33,821 nucleotides of DNA from Phallusia fumigata (Eukaryota > Chordata > Ascidiacea > Phlebobranchia > Ascidiidae): positions 1-33,821 of the forward strand of contig QXVZ01005000.1 in assembly GCA_008931825.1 (NCBI GenBank), in the 5' to 3' direction. Numbering within the stretch: position 1 is the stretch's first letter; every line of letters begins with the position of its first letter. Under the pieces are notes generated by a model. That model did not search any database and was not told the DNA's origin. It worked only from the letters and a program-made list of their open reading frames with translations. Made by a program: the position numbers and the translations under genes. Below, piece after piece: positions 1-11,506 of the stretch.

Positions 1-335
1 GTCGGTTACTCCATTGTTCCTTCCAGCGAAAGAAACGTCCCCAACTTTGTTCTGTGACAACGAATTAAGTAGTTTTTTATAACCTTCTTCTCAAAGAAAT
101 TTAAGAATTGTACTTTTGCCCGTAAGGGTTTTATGTTTTTTGGTGATATTTATTAACAACGTACAAAGTTTGGCTCTTCATTCGATTTTGCTAATGTACG
201 CAAATGCGTGTATGTTGTTACTGTATTTCTTAATTAAAAACAATGCACAGTATTAATAAATAATGCACAGTAAAAATGACATGTTAGCACACTCTTATTA
301 TTAATATCAACGGTTATATTTTGTTTATTTCTTAC

Positions 336-3300
336 ATCTGGGACATAGAAGCCGTCACCCTTGGGTGACGCACTGGCTGACGAAACCATGATGTCATCTT
401 TAGCTCCAGTGTGCGGTACCACTTTTGTTCCTGCAAAATAAAATCATTGGTTTGCGAACATTAAAAAGGCGACGTCTCTTTATTTCCCTTTTTTCTACGT
501 AGGACGTAAAATGCTTTAACTGTACTTTTGAAGGTAAAAACATTTTTGTTATGACACAAAAATAAACTAACAAACTTTGCCGAAGAACAAACAATTGTGC
601 GCTAAAAAAAAAATGTCACTAAAGAAGCATTCTTGAAGTTACCCCTACTTTAGCATCACCTCCTTAATTACATTATAAACACGCCATTTTAGGCCGTATA
701 AATATTCTTAAAACCGAGAATTTTCAGTCTGTCCCTAAATAGTTGTGCCGAATAGCTATTTTCGGATCAGGAAAATTGAATTACGTGTGTGTTTCGACTC
801 GTTACGTAACAAATCCTAACCACTTTGGGTGCCCTGTAAGCCAGTCAAACCGACCTAATGGGCAATGGTGGGTCTATTTTCGAATAAGCCAACTGTTAAA
901 GTGCCGCGATGGTTGAAAGGTTTTGCGTGTTTGGGGCGAAATAAATCCTGCCAAATAGTCAGGTGACGCCCAGGACTGGCTTTTTGCTTTCCCGATAACT
1001 GGGGGCTTCACTGGGGACAAGTTTCCGCTTTCAGACGGTGCCGGTTTAGTATTGATCTGTTGCCGCCCTTGGCACTTTGTATGCCTAACGCTAATGAAAT
1101 AAAAGAATCTTCAGAAATGCGTGTTCAGCAGATATACCTAGTACCGCAATGCGTTTACCCACGTGACACATCAAAGTTTACATATGGTCGTGTTAACAGC
1201 CACGACGATTTTCAAAACTTTTAGCCTTTTTCCAATAAAGGGCAGTTTACCAAAAGAAAGTTTGCAGGAGAAAATTTAACGCAACGTTGATGTGGAAATG
1301 TGCAATACGTACAAACAACTTCCCAAGAAAGCTCAAGGTACAAGTGTTACGGGTTTCACAAGTAACAAAAGCCACTTCTAAGCAACGCTAAAAGTACTAT
1401 GAGCCATCAATTGTTGAAATTCGAATGGCCATAGCCATACCCGGGCTCACACGTTTTACAGGAACCAAGGTATATCATACCAGGGGCGGAACCACGCCTG
1501 AATGCGTTATGCTCGCAATGAGTCCACCGTCGAACTACCTGCCTCATTGCAGTTCCGTTGGATAATTTTTCATTTGATATTTTCGATTTTTTTAAGTTGG
1601 TGACTTCAGATTGGGTCACCCCGTTGGGTCCAATGGGTTGGAGCAATGCAGCTTGAATTGCTCAGGAAAACAAAAGTGACAAGACAGGTTTAGAACCCAC
1701 AACCTTGCAAACACACAGCAGTCGCGCTAACCACTCTGCAACCTTGGCGGTAAATGAATTGAGTCAGACTTGTCAATTGCTTGTATGCTAAGGTCAGTAC
1801 ATCTATCGCCAGCACTGTTACTCAAGGGAGCAATAGACGGTGAAACGCTTATGGCATGCGACAAAACGCATAAGCCACATAAAGTAATTGGAAAACCCTG
1901 TAAGCAACGAGTGCGAATTAGACACATCCACTGGGAGACAGATGCACGCGTGTATGTCGTCAAGATCATAAAGCAGTCAAGGACAACGTCACAAGTTTAC
2001 CTGAAGTGGCGTTGTGTGGCAAATATCTGTGGAGTTATGCAGTTAACGTCTTAAGCTTTTTAACCCGTTAAAAGCATATTTACTACGTGTATTGTGCGAC
2101 TGTGTTGATACAAGAGAACGCAAAAACGTACTTCCTTTGTCTTTTTTGAGATATTTTTTTTAAAACACAGTTGAAACCACGGGACTTGTCCAACTTTCAG
2201 ACTCTGGGTTGGCGTTCGATTTCTATGTAATTTTGTGCTACAATAATAAGTGCAGAGTTTCGACCCTCAAACCACCCACAAACTTATTCGTCACTGGACA
2301 CACAAAAGCCTTACATACCGTCACACAAACCAGGCCCTACTCGTTATAATACTCAGACATTGTCTGATTCTACAACAGCTGTAATGTCTTGAACCTTTCT
2401 ACAGCCGCGCAGACATAATACAGTGTTGACTCAAACGTCTGTGCAATGAACTAAATATCGCATATGCAGGAAAATAATAGGCAACATGTCGTATCGGGCT
2501 ACGACGCTAAGCAAACAAAACTATCTTCCCAAGAAACGACCCTCCTTCCGGCGTTGTTATGGTAACATTCCACTTGGCCACGTTCACTAGTACCCCCCTA
2601 ACCTACTCCGCACCCCTCATGTACGAATGACGTCATATGTACATCAGAGGTCAACTTTTTGTTTTATAATAGGCTTCGACAAACTTTGTCAACTTTATAT
2701 CAGGAGGACATAATGTGAACTGAAAATGTATTTATTTACTTGAGGTATCGTGGCGGAAGGTTCTGAAATACCAGCTAGTTTTATACACTTTGTTGCAACA
2801 AGCCACAGACTAAGTAGGTGATAAGTGTACTTATCTACAACCCACCAAAACGTCATTTTTGATTCGCTGTTTCAAGTTCTGTTCAAGATATATATGGCGC
2901 CCAAGTGTTTTTAACGCGGAAAACTTCAATTTGGGTTGTTTTGCAGTTTTGCGCAAGTTATTGAATTTAGGCTCTTCCAGTGCACAATAACATTCAGCAT
3001 CATGTATAAGCGATTTTTCCTGACACGCGTCTGAATGGTCAGATACCATTAAAATTTTCACTGCGACCGGAATGTCAAATCATCTCACGTTCAATGATTC
3101 ATACAAACACAACTTTGCCGTCTATTTCAACCTTCAAAAATGAATCTTTACACCGCGGTGGTGCCAAATATTCGGAGCAACTCGACCATCATGTCGTCGA
3201 CGACAGCGTTTAATATTATTTGCGGTCTTTGTACCAACGTTAGAACGTATGCTACAAAATTTTCATCGATTTTCTAAAATCTCGCGTGAGCCGCACTTTA

Positions 3301-6166
3301 CTTTAAACTGATTTTATGAATGTTGCTCATTTTTTTACAGTTTGCGACTAAAAATTAATCACCAAGGTCTACGCCTTTCAGAAAGTCTTTTTGCAAACTC
3401 TGTCCCGCAAAGCACATTGGTATCAAGACAAGGTCCCTACAATTTGATGTTTATCGTGAAACATCCATTTGAATTGTGTAGAAAAATGTTGGCCAAAACA
3501 GATTCGACAGACATTCATTCTCACCTTCGTTCTCGAAAACAATTGCGGTATTTTTGCCGTTAGATGGCGTTTGTTCTTCGAGATCTTTACCAACGTCTGG
3601 GCTAAAAAACAAAACAAATCAATTTGATAAAAGATTTAAAGTTTCCACCTCACAGCCAACATGGAATTAGCTGTTAGACTGTGTCTTTGCATTTGGTGAA
3701 ATTGCATGATTCTCGACAAAGCGATGCGTTTAGGCTTTGTAAAGCAAAAAGTTGGCTAGAATGGATGCAAAGCGCCGGTGCAAAGCATTAGAAACGTGCA
3801 TGTAATTTTCAATCGAATTCAAAAAGCAACTGCAAAAATTATGGATTTCCAAAGCTATGAAAAAACTAGGAAGCCAATGCTATAGAACAGAGAAACCACC
3901 AGATTGATTTTTTGAAAAGAAACAAAACTCAAAGCCAATCAAACTGAGGTAAAGTCAGTAAATAGAGACAAGCAAACTACGAATAAGTGGTTAGTTATTA
4001 AAGTTTTGCTGATGTTAGAGTGCAGAAATAATATGCTACGAAACCAACCGGTCGCTTTCGCCACGTTTTGAAGTACTTGGTTTTGACAGAAAACTGAAAT
4101 GTCACATGATAAAAATATACGAAATTTAATTAACAATTTCTCCCTTAGATTTTCTAAAATAAAAATATACCTAATCTTAAACAATAAATCCCAAATTTTT
4201 TGTTCATTCATTTCTACCTAAACGCTTTACCATGATGTAAATTTAAATGAAGATTACCGTGGAACCTGTCGCAAAAGCAATTGTACACAAGTAAATGCCA
4301 AATGTCGGATATACGTCACCACTGACGGTTTTAATTCGCCGAACACCACAATCTTAAGTAGAAGGTAGGTGGTGGGTTTTGCGGTAAATTTGCATCTAAC
4401 TGTGACTTTTCTTTGACGCAAAAAATGCGGAGATACGTGCGAAAAATGGAAAGAAATAAACACTAAGTTTCTTAAAGAACAGTGACTCATTACAAACTTG
4501 TTTGCGCATATCATTGTTTTGTTGAACCAAAAATTAGACGACTTAATAGAAAACATAACTGCCCGGGAACTTGTACATGATGAATAAATGCTTCACTGAT
4601 GATAACAACAGCAAGTATATAGAATACAATTAATATAATCATTACACGCAAGTTCTCTGGCGGTTATTTTATTTTATTAAATCATCTAATTTTTGGTTCA
4701 ACAAAACGACGAGATGCTACTTTTCAAGTTCGTGTCTTATGTTCCCAGAATTGGATCAATTTTATGTAATCACAGCTTTAGTAAAAAAGAGTGTAGTGTA
4801 AAATTTAAACTGGAGAGTGCCTACCTGGCCATCTCGCTTTCGTTTCTGGTTAAAGTCTTTGCCATCCTCGGACTTACTAACTTCATTCGCGCGATCGCAT
4901 AAAGACGCGACGATTTGTCCGCTGTGTCCTCTGCACAGAAAAGAGTAGAGATTTCAGAATAAGTGAGTCCAAAAGCTTCCCTCTGGTCGCACGAATCGAA
5001 CAACATCAAACGTTTAAAAATTGGTTAAACCGGGACAAGTCTCAATTTTGTATAAATGAGGGGCCGCAGGTTTGGAGGTGCATAAAGATGTTTTTGTTTG
5101 AACAATGCAGGAGACATGTATAAACGTCAACAAAATGTTTACAGATGGATTCTCTTTCTGGCAATATTATAACTTTCTTTGTGACATTGTAATCACTCAA
5201 AGTGGCCTATTTTTACTTTCGTTGCCTTCTATTAAACCAGTAGTCTTAAAAGTTGGAATGATTATGACAAACCGATCCAAATCCTATTGTAAAAAAACTA
5301 TCAAAAATCGAATGTATTTTAAATGTTTTATGGCCAATGGAGGCAATTTCACGTTTGGCGGAGCGCTCACCGTCTGTGGCGGGATCGAGGCTGTGCATCA
5401 TCAGCTGAACAATCCCATAACTGAACGTGCTTTTGCCTCGAGCGTCCGTGGGGTTCGAAATGGCGTCCACGATCGCTTTCACGCTACGCGGAGGCTGAAA
5501 AAAAAAAACATTTCTGTCACTGGAGAAAATGTACAATGTAAAAAAGGGTAGGTACCCGAAGTAAGTTAACGTTTATTTTGGGGCGTGTCTTTGTTTACAA
5601 TGACAAAAGTAATTGCTAAAATCAAAAGACTAAACTGTGTAAAGTTACATCCCTTTGTTTTCAAAGCAACATTGCTCGAACCTTTTGACACCCGACTGTT
5701 GAAACCAAAAATGTTACCAAACTCCCAATATAGGACTTGAAACAGGATGTTAAACAAAGGGCGCATTATTGCAAATGTAGGGTCTGGCGTTGATTATAAA
5801 AGTAGCCATCAATTTCAGGGTTTCTAAAGATTTTCCTTCTGTTTAAACCTAAAAATCTAGCAACCACCTATATTTCTTAAAGACGAAGCTGTACTAGTGA
5901 CCCAGTAAGTCAACCGGCAAACCGCACTAATTAAAGGCGCATGTTTTCATTCCACACAGCTTATACAATACGACCGTACTAGCGCACACTTACTGGTCGC
6001 TAATTGACAGCGCGAACGTGACCTCGAGTAACCTCACCTCGTTTTTTCCACGTGACGATGACACAAAGGGGAGCTTGGACTTGACCCATCCCTCGATCTG
6101 ACTGTTGAACTTCATAAATGTGACGTAGAGAAGATAGATAAGCAACAGAATGATACTTTCGTAGTA
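336..6166 (-). CDS. K+-dependent Na+/Ca2+ exchanger (SLC24/NCKX), five internal exons, partial
   Basis: Plasma-membrane exchangers of this family move Ca2+ (with K+) against Na+. Minus-strand exons, each with acceptor AG and donor GT: 6166..6038, 5494..5371, 4930..4825, 3601..3525, 430..336. Phases chain without a break (0-0, 0-1, 1-2, 2-1, 1-0), giving about 177 residues. The first exon encodes YYESIILLLIYLLYVTFMKF then NSQIEGWVK, closely like the last helix of the first membrane cluster in NCKX proteins (ES, LLL, FMKFN, WVK). The second ends in IVQLMMHSLDP, the family's conserved loop motif (compare FQLMIHTLDP of NCKX2). The other three encode a charged, Ser/Thr-rich stretch, as expected for the large cytoplasmic loop. 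Exons are GC-richer than their introns. The second membrane cluster should lie left of position 1. The first cluster should lie above 6166 but I did not find it. Family call firm, subtype unknown; the two lowest-coordinate exons rest on splice sites and phase only. Confidence 0.75.
431..3524. other. Probable long intron of the SLC24 gene
   Basis: About 3.1 kb between the two most 3' SLC24 exons seen here. It is AT-rich, with no reading frame I can connect to a protein family. The only recognisable content is the SINE at about 1480..1755. Short reading frames around 1407-1646, 1770-2054 and 2831-3061 lack family motifs; the first overlaps the SINE. Confidence 0.5.
1480..1755 (-). mobile_element. 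tRNA-derived SINE, copy 1
   Basis: Read on the minus strand from about 1755, the head looks like a tRNA gene. An A-box-like TGGTTAGCGCG is followed about 30 nt later by a B-box-like GGTTCTAAACC. The tail (about 1500-1650) aligns with 27640-27790, sharing the plus-strand blocks CTGCCT-ATTGCAGTTC-GTTGG, AAGTTGGTGACTT and TTGGGTCCA-TGGGTT in the same order and spacing. The tRNA-like head plus a shared unrelated tail identifies a dispersed SINE family in the intron of SLC24. Outer limits are approximate and I found no clear target-site duplication. Confidence 0.7.
4470..4760. mobile_element. Foldback (long inverted-repeat) element in SLC24 intron
   Basis: Two arms of roughly 100 bp are inverted copies of each other around a centre near 4610. 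The best-kept part is TTTTGTTGAACCAAAAATTA (left arm about 4517-4536) and its reverse complement in the right arm (about 4690-4709). Similarity continues outward (AACTTG, GCAT) and inward (TTAATA, ATAAC-GCC, GAACTTG) with scattered mismatches. The structure suggests a degenerate foldback or MITE-type element able to form a long hairpin. No transposase and no target-site duplication seen; ends are approximate. Confidence 0.55.
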
Positions 6167-6547
6167 CTGCAACAGATAAATTAGAAATACTAAATAAAAT
6201 TTAGAAGTAAAAATTTGTCTTTTGGTTGGAAGCAACATTTTTTACTTCCATTAAAAGGCAGATTTGGGTAAAATCTATGAGATACGGTTGTTTAAATGTT
6301 CTGTTTGAATCTTTTATAGAACGTAATTTTTCTATCAGAACCCTCCGGACAAAAAAGCGTTTAAACATTGCCCTACACAAGCAGTAAACGAACCGTAAAA
6401 TTAACACTTGATACGACAAAACCAACTAAACATCAAATGTCAATCTAAAACAAATATGTTTAAACCACCAAAAAGCGAATATTAATGTCATCCAGATAGA
6501 AAGATATCGCCACTAGCATAAAAAATTCCAAGTTTGTTTCTATTCAC

Positions 6548-9500
6548 ACCTGGGTTTGACATTTATTTGACCTCCAATACCAACTTGTGGGTTACGAGGG
6601 CACCAGTCATTATCAGGCGGTAGAAATGGCATCTTAACTGGATTCCGGAAAGTTTATAGATAACCAAAAGTGCTGTGCCCGATACCGTCTTAGCCTTGTA
6701 ATGGGTTGAACAAAACACAGCCCATGAAACGGTGGCTGTTCTGACCCACCTAAATATTTCATAGAAGTCGATGAATTTTTCAGGCGCATCTGCGTGGCTT
6801 CCAAGAGCCCGTAGTGTCAACATGGGTTTGTAGTGGGCACAAACTCGCCTCACGCTTTGGGTTATTATCGAGAAAGTACCGACGGACGTTGATATGAATA
6901 TGAAATGGACGAGCGCAAATTGAGCACGCTGTTTGTATAAGGTTCATCACGATTGGGTCTATCAGAAATTAATGAGTGCGCTGTCAGCTGTCAGTCAATC
7001 ATTCGGCCAGCACACGCACCCCATCGACACACAAAATAAATCGAAACATGTTCGGTGATTGTAAATTTGTTAGGGTCACCGCATCTGTTCCGATTCAAAT
7101 GCGACACGTCACAAGCATGTATGTTGATGGAACTTTGAACATTTTCACTTATTTTTTAAAGTAAGTGTTGATGTCAAATAAATTACAGATTGTTTTGTTG
7201 CGTCATATTCTCGACATATACATATATTTTTTTGTTTAACTTCTTGTTTTGACCTCAGTTCGCACTTTTTATCTTCGCACGCACTTTGTTTATAGTAGAT
7301 TCGTTCGGTTANTTTGTTGCGTCATATTCTCGACATATACATATATTTTTTTGTTTAACTTCTTGTTTTGACCTCAGTTCGCACTTTTTATCTTCGCACG
7401 CACTTTGTTTATAGTAGATTCGTTCGGTTACTTTATGATGTCACTAATTGCGTCACGTTTTCTCCACACTTGTGTATGTAATGCACAGTTTTAAGCTTCA
7501 CGTCATCATGCACTGATGATACCAACACAGCGATTGTCGAAACGTTTCCATTGTAATGTATTCACCAAGTCCCTGACGGTAACGTATTTAATTGATGAAA
7601 GTGATTGTAAATTATATTGCGAAACTGTTTCTTTCGTACCCAGTTTGCGGAAGTAGTTTAACAATTCAGATTACTAAACTGTATATCTGCGTTTTGCATG
7701 AGTGCGATAAGTTAGGTCGTCACCATGTTTTAAAAAGTAAAAATGCCACGTGGTGTTTCCATTTATTTAGAGATATTTTTTAGGGACAAAATAATTGCAA
7801 TTTAACAGTTAAACATTCCATCCAATTAAATCTACAAGCAGGAATTTTGGGTTTAAAAAAATTACGAGGTTTATCGTCCTTTTACAACACAAATGCAGTT
7901 AATTACCACAATCGGTTCACACACGAGTCAAATTATCAAAATTACTGTTAGAAACAAATTTGCGAGAAGGAAAAACATATGCTTCAAATGAACTTTTTTA
8001 ATGCCTGATCAACACTGCAAAATTACAAAGCGCCAGTGAATAAAATCTTGTCATCGTCCAGGTTAAACCACCAAGCATCTTATCCCTGCTGAGCGTAGCT
8101 TAAATAACCGCGTTCCTAGAGCCTAAATAATTCAGGTATCCCCAAAAGGACTATTTGTTAGGTAACAGGAGATGAGGAAGAAAACAGTAGCATTGATTAG
8201 GTATCTAATGGAAGTTATATGAACCCTGTCTGGGGACACGTAAATCGAATTCTTAATGCCGTAAAGTAGGTCTTGATACCCATTTTAATCAAATCAGGTA
8301 ACTGGGTAAGTGAGTTATTGCGCCCTATTAACTGCCTTACAAAATCGGAGAGTTTTCAGGGACNACCTGGGTTTGACATTTATTTGACCTCCAAAGCCAA
8401 CTTGTGGGTTACGGGGACACCAGTCATTATCAGGCGGTAGAAATGGCATCTTAACTGGATCCCGGAAAGTTGATAGATAACCAAAAGTGCTGTGCCCAAT
8501 ACCGTCTTAGCCTTGTAATGGGTTGAACAAAACACAGCCCATGAAACGGTGGCTGTTCTGACCCGCCTAAATATTTCATAGAAGTCAATGAATTTTTCAG
8601 GCGTATCTGCGTGGCTTCCAAGAGCCCGTAGTGTCAACATGGGTTTGTAGTGGGCACAAACTCGCCTCACGCTTGGGGTTATTATCGCGGAAGTACGGAC
8701 GGACGTTGATATGAATATGAAATGGACGAGCGCAAATCGAGCACGCTGTTTGTATAAGGTTCATCACGATTGGGTCTATCAGAAATTAATGAGTGCCCTG
8801 TCAGCTGTCAGTCAATCATTTGGCCAGCAGACGCACCCCATCGACATACAAAATAAATCGAAACATGTTCGCTAATTGTAAATTTGTTAGGGTCACCGCA
8901 TCTGTTCCGATTCAAATGCGACACGTCACAAGCATGTATGTTGATGGAACTTTGAACATTTTCACTTATTTTTTAAAGTAAGTGTTGATGTCAAATAAAT
9001 TACAGTTAGGTTGTTTTTGTTGCGTCATATTCTCGACATATATTGCGAAAAGTTAGAAACGTCACGTTTTCTCCACACTTGTGTATTTAATGCACAGTTT
9101 TAAGCTTCACGTCATTATGCACCGATTATACCAACAGCGATTGTCGAAACGTTTCCATTGTAATGTATTCACCACATCTCTGACGGTAACGTTTCAAATT
9201 GGTGAAAGTGATTATAAATTATATTGCGAAACTGTTTCTTTCGTACCCAGTTTGCGGAAGGATTTAAAAAAGTAGATTACTATACTGTATATCTGCGTTT
9301 TCCATGAGTGCGATAAGTTAGGTCGTCACCATGTTTTAAAAAGTAAAAATGCCACGTGGTGTTTCCATTTATTTAGAGATATTTTTTGGGGACAAAATAA
9401 TTGCAATTTAACAGTTAAACATTCCATCCGACTAAATCTACAAGCAGGAATTTTGGGTTCTTAAAAAATTATGAGGTTTGTCGTCCTTTTAAAACACAAA

Positions 9501-9967
9501 TGCAGTTAATTACCACAATCGATCCCACACATGAGTCAAATTAACAAAATTACTGTTAGAAATTTTGCGAGAAGGAAAAACATATGCTTCAAATAAACTT
9601 TTTTAATGCCTGATCAACACTGCAAAATTACAAAGCGCCAGTGAATAAAATCTTGTCATCGTCCTGGTTAAACCACCAAGCATCTTATCCCTGCTGAGCG
9701 TAGCTTAAATACCGCGTTCCTAGAGCCTAAATAATTCAGGTATCCCCAAAAGGACTATTTGTTAGGTAACAGGAGATGAAGAAGAAAACAGTAGCATTGA
9801 TTAGGTATCTAATGGAAGTTATATGAACCCTGTCTGGGGGCACGTAAATCGAATTCTTAATGCCGTAAAGTAGGTCTTGATACCCATTTTAATCAAATCA
9901 GGTAACTGGGTAAGTGAGTTATTGCGCCCTATTAACTGCATTACAAAATCGGAGAGTTTTCAGGGAC
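6548..9967 (+). repeat. Tandem pair of diverged copies flanking n at 8364 (probable unmerged alleles)
   Basis: 6548..8363 recurs as 8365..9967, meeting exactly at the single n. The second copy starts with the sequence found at 6548 and ends with the same GGAGAGTTTTCAGGGAC that precedes the n. The copies differ by many substitutions and by an indel of roughly 100 bp near 7430 versus 9040. The length difference also reflects the 118-bp artefact nested in copy 1. This pattern fits two haplotypes joined end to end better than a true duplication. Confidence 0.8.
7194..7430 (+). repeat. Exact 118-bp duplication around n at 7312 (contig overlap)
   Basis: 7194..7311 and 7313..7430 appear identical (starting TTTGTTGCGTCATATTCTCG, ending CGTTCGGTTA) and are separated only by one n. 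This is an unmerged contig overlap. Confidence 0.9.
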
Positions 9968-9984
9968 ACGTAAACTTACTAGAT

Positions 9985-10295
9985 CAAGGGTGCACAACTG
10001 GTGGCCAAGAATACAATTTTATGACGCCGCGCACATGTAGGTGTATTAAAGTAATTGTGGCTGTGCATCTATAAAAACCTTATGGCTGGATGAAAAGCAT
10101 GAAGAGCATTGAAGTCATTAAAAAATTGACATTTTATTCACTTTTAGGCACGAGTAAATGGGATATTACCAGATAAAATCCAATTCTTTACAGTACGTAA
10201 TTAATAACATTTAACTTGGACTCATTGGCGGTCTTTAGTAAAATAGAATCGGTAACCGCGCGGTCGGCAATAGCAAAAAAAGTTGTACACCCTTG
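9985..10295. mobile_element. hAT-like MITE, 311 bp, with 8-bp target-site duplication
   Basis: The left end CAAGGGTGCACAACT and the right end (reverse complement CAAGGGTGTACAACT) form 15-bp terminal inverted repeats with one mismatch. They resemble the CAGGGGTG-type ends of hAT elements. The flanks are TACTAGAT (9977..9984) and TACGAGAT (10296..10303), an 8-bp target-site duplication with one difference, the length typical of hAT. No transposase fits inside, so the element is non-autonomous. Confidence 0.8.
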
Positions 10296-11143
10296 TACGA
10301 GATCAAAGCCGTCTCTGTTAAGAGTGAGTAAACATATTTAATTTTGCAAAACTTGCCACAGCAACGTTCAAAGAACTTTGCTAAATATTCAACTTGGCCG
10401 AAGGAGGGTTGTTCAAACAGTGTCCCAAAGAGTTTTTGAGCACGACAAGGCTCAACTCGTGTCACTGCAACATTGCGAGTTCTGCGAAAGATTCGCCCGC
10501 AAAGTTTGTTGCAAATCTATAGCAGCGCCTCCAGCATTGCATAATTCATTGGGCTGCGACAGCAGAGACCACCCAACAAGTTATTTCGGTAATTGTCCGT
10601 AGACTTGGAGCTGTCAGGCTTAGTTCGAATTTGCGCGTGCCGCCTGCTGTAATCCCACAAGAGTAAATGTTAATGAACGCTCTAGGGTCGATGTAGACAA
10701 AGTTAGGGTGATGTCAATTGTAATTGCGGCTCGACGCAATGTATGTGCTCCATGCATGCCCAAGCACGTATTCCTGAATGATTGCCCAATTAACGGTTGC
10801 TAAAGTTTTGCAGAAATGCAGCGCTACATTTTCACTAAATTGTGTACACATTAAGACTAGTATTCAGAAGTTTTGATTTTGCGTAATTTTAAAAGCATGT
10901 CCTGCCTTAAACGAGATTTAGAACTTTGACCGTACTGTTTTTTAAACAATTTCTTTTTTTAAATAAATTAGCCTGCCGATAAATAGAAATAGTTCGACCT
11001 AAACCAAGCCAGCTATAGGCCATCCTATTATGTTGGCTACAGCCTTTATTCGTTGGTTGTCAGTAACATTTAAGAAAATACCCAAGGGTTTTCCTTATAA
11101 CCCCATCCGTTTTCACTTAAAATTTAACACTTTTCCATAGAAA

Positions 11144-11144
11144 N
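11144..11144. other. Assembly join (single n) without visible overlap
   Basis: The other six n positions are followed by a repeat of the sequence before them. Here AGGTTTCCTCTTTGTTTACG after the n does not recur upstream as far as I can see. The join may be a true gap of unknown size or a wrong join. Confidence 0.6.
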
Positions 11145-11506
11145 AGGTTTCCTCTTTGTTTACGGCTTTAGCTTTTTTTGTTCTGACAACATGGAATCAT
11201 TTGCTCTTCACAAGCACAAGATACAGGAGCCGTATAGAGAAAAAAGTAAAACTTATTTCCGGTCGATGCTGACAACAATTTACCTAATAATAATACTCCC
11301 TACAGAAACAACTCAAATAACAAAATAAACTTAATTAAACAAATAACAAACTGCAGTGCCTGTATACTGACAGATGAACTTCGCAACGAATTGTAGACAG
11401 CTCACAGCTGATTAGGAAAGTTCGTATTAGTCACTGACGTAAAATGCGCCGATGCACCAATTACGCCCTTGACGCAGACACTAACCAGATCGTACGGACA
11501 GACAGA

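Noticed and set aside
5105..5551. 148-codon plus-strand frame, the longest in the left part
   Set aside because: Part of it is the antisense shadow of the SLC24 exon at 5371..5494, and the rest is AT-rich intron.
7511..7545. CTGATGA ... CGAAACG sequence resembling a hammerhead ribozyme core as in Penelope-like elements
   Set aside because: The spacer does not form a convincing stem II, and the allelic copy near 9117 has lost the CTGATGA part.
6563..8670. 96-codon minus-strand frame present in both copies of the large duplication (6563-6853 and 8380-8670)
   Set aside because: The copies are probable alleles, so recurrence is not independent evidence. Most differences between them change the amino acid, and no motif or splice support is visible.
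10235..10602. Overlapping frames of 74-76 codons on both strands near 10.4 kb
   Set aside because: The minus-strand frame starts inside the hAT-like MITE, and neither frame has homology or splice signals I can recognise.
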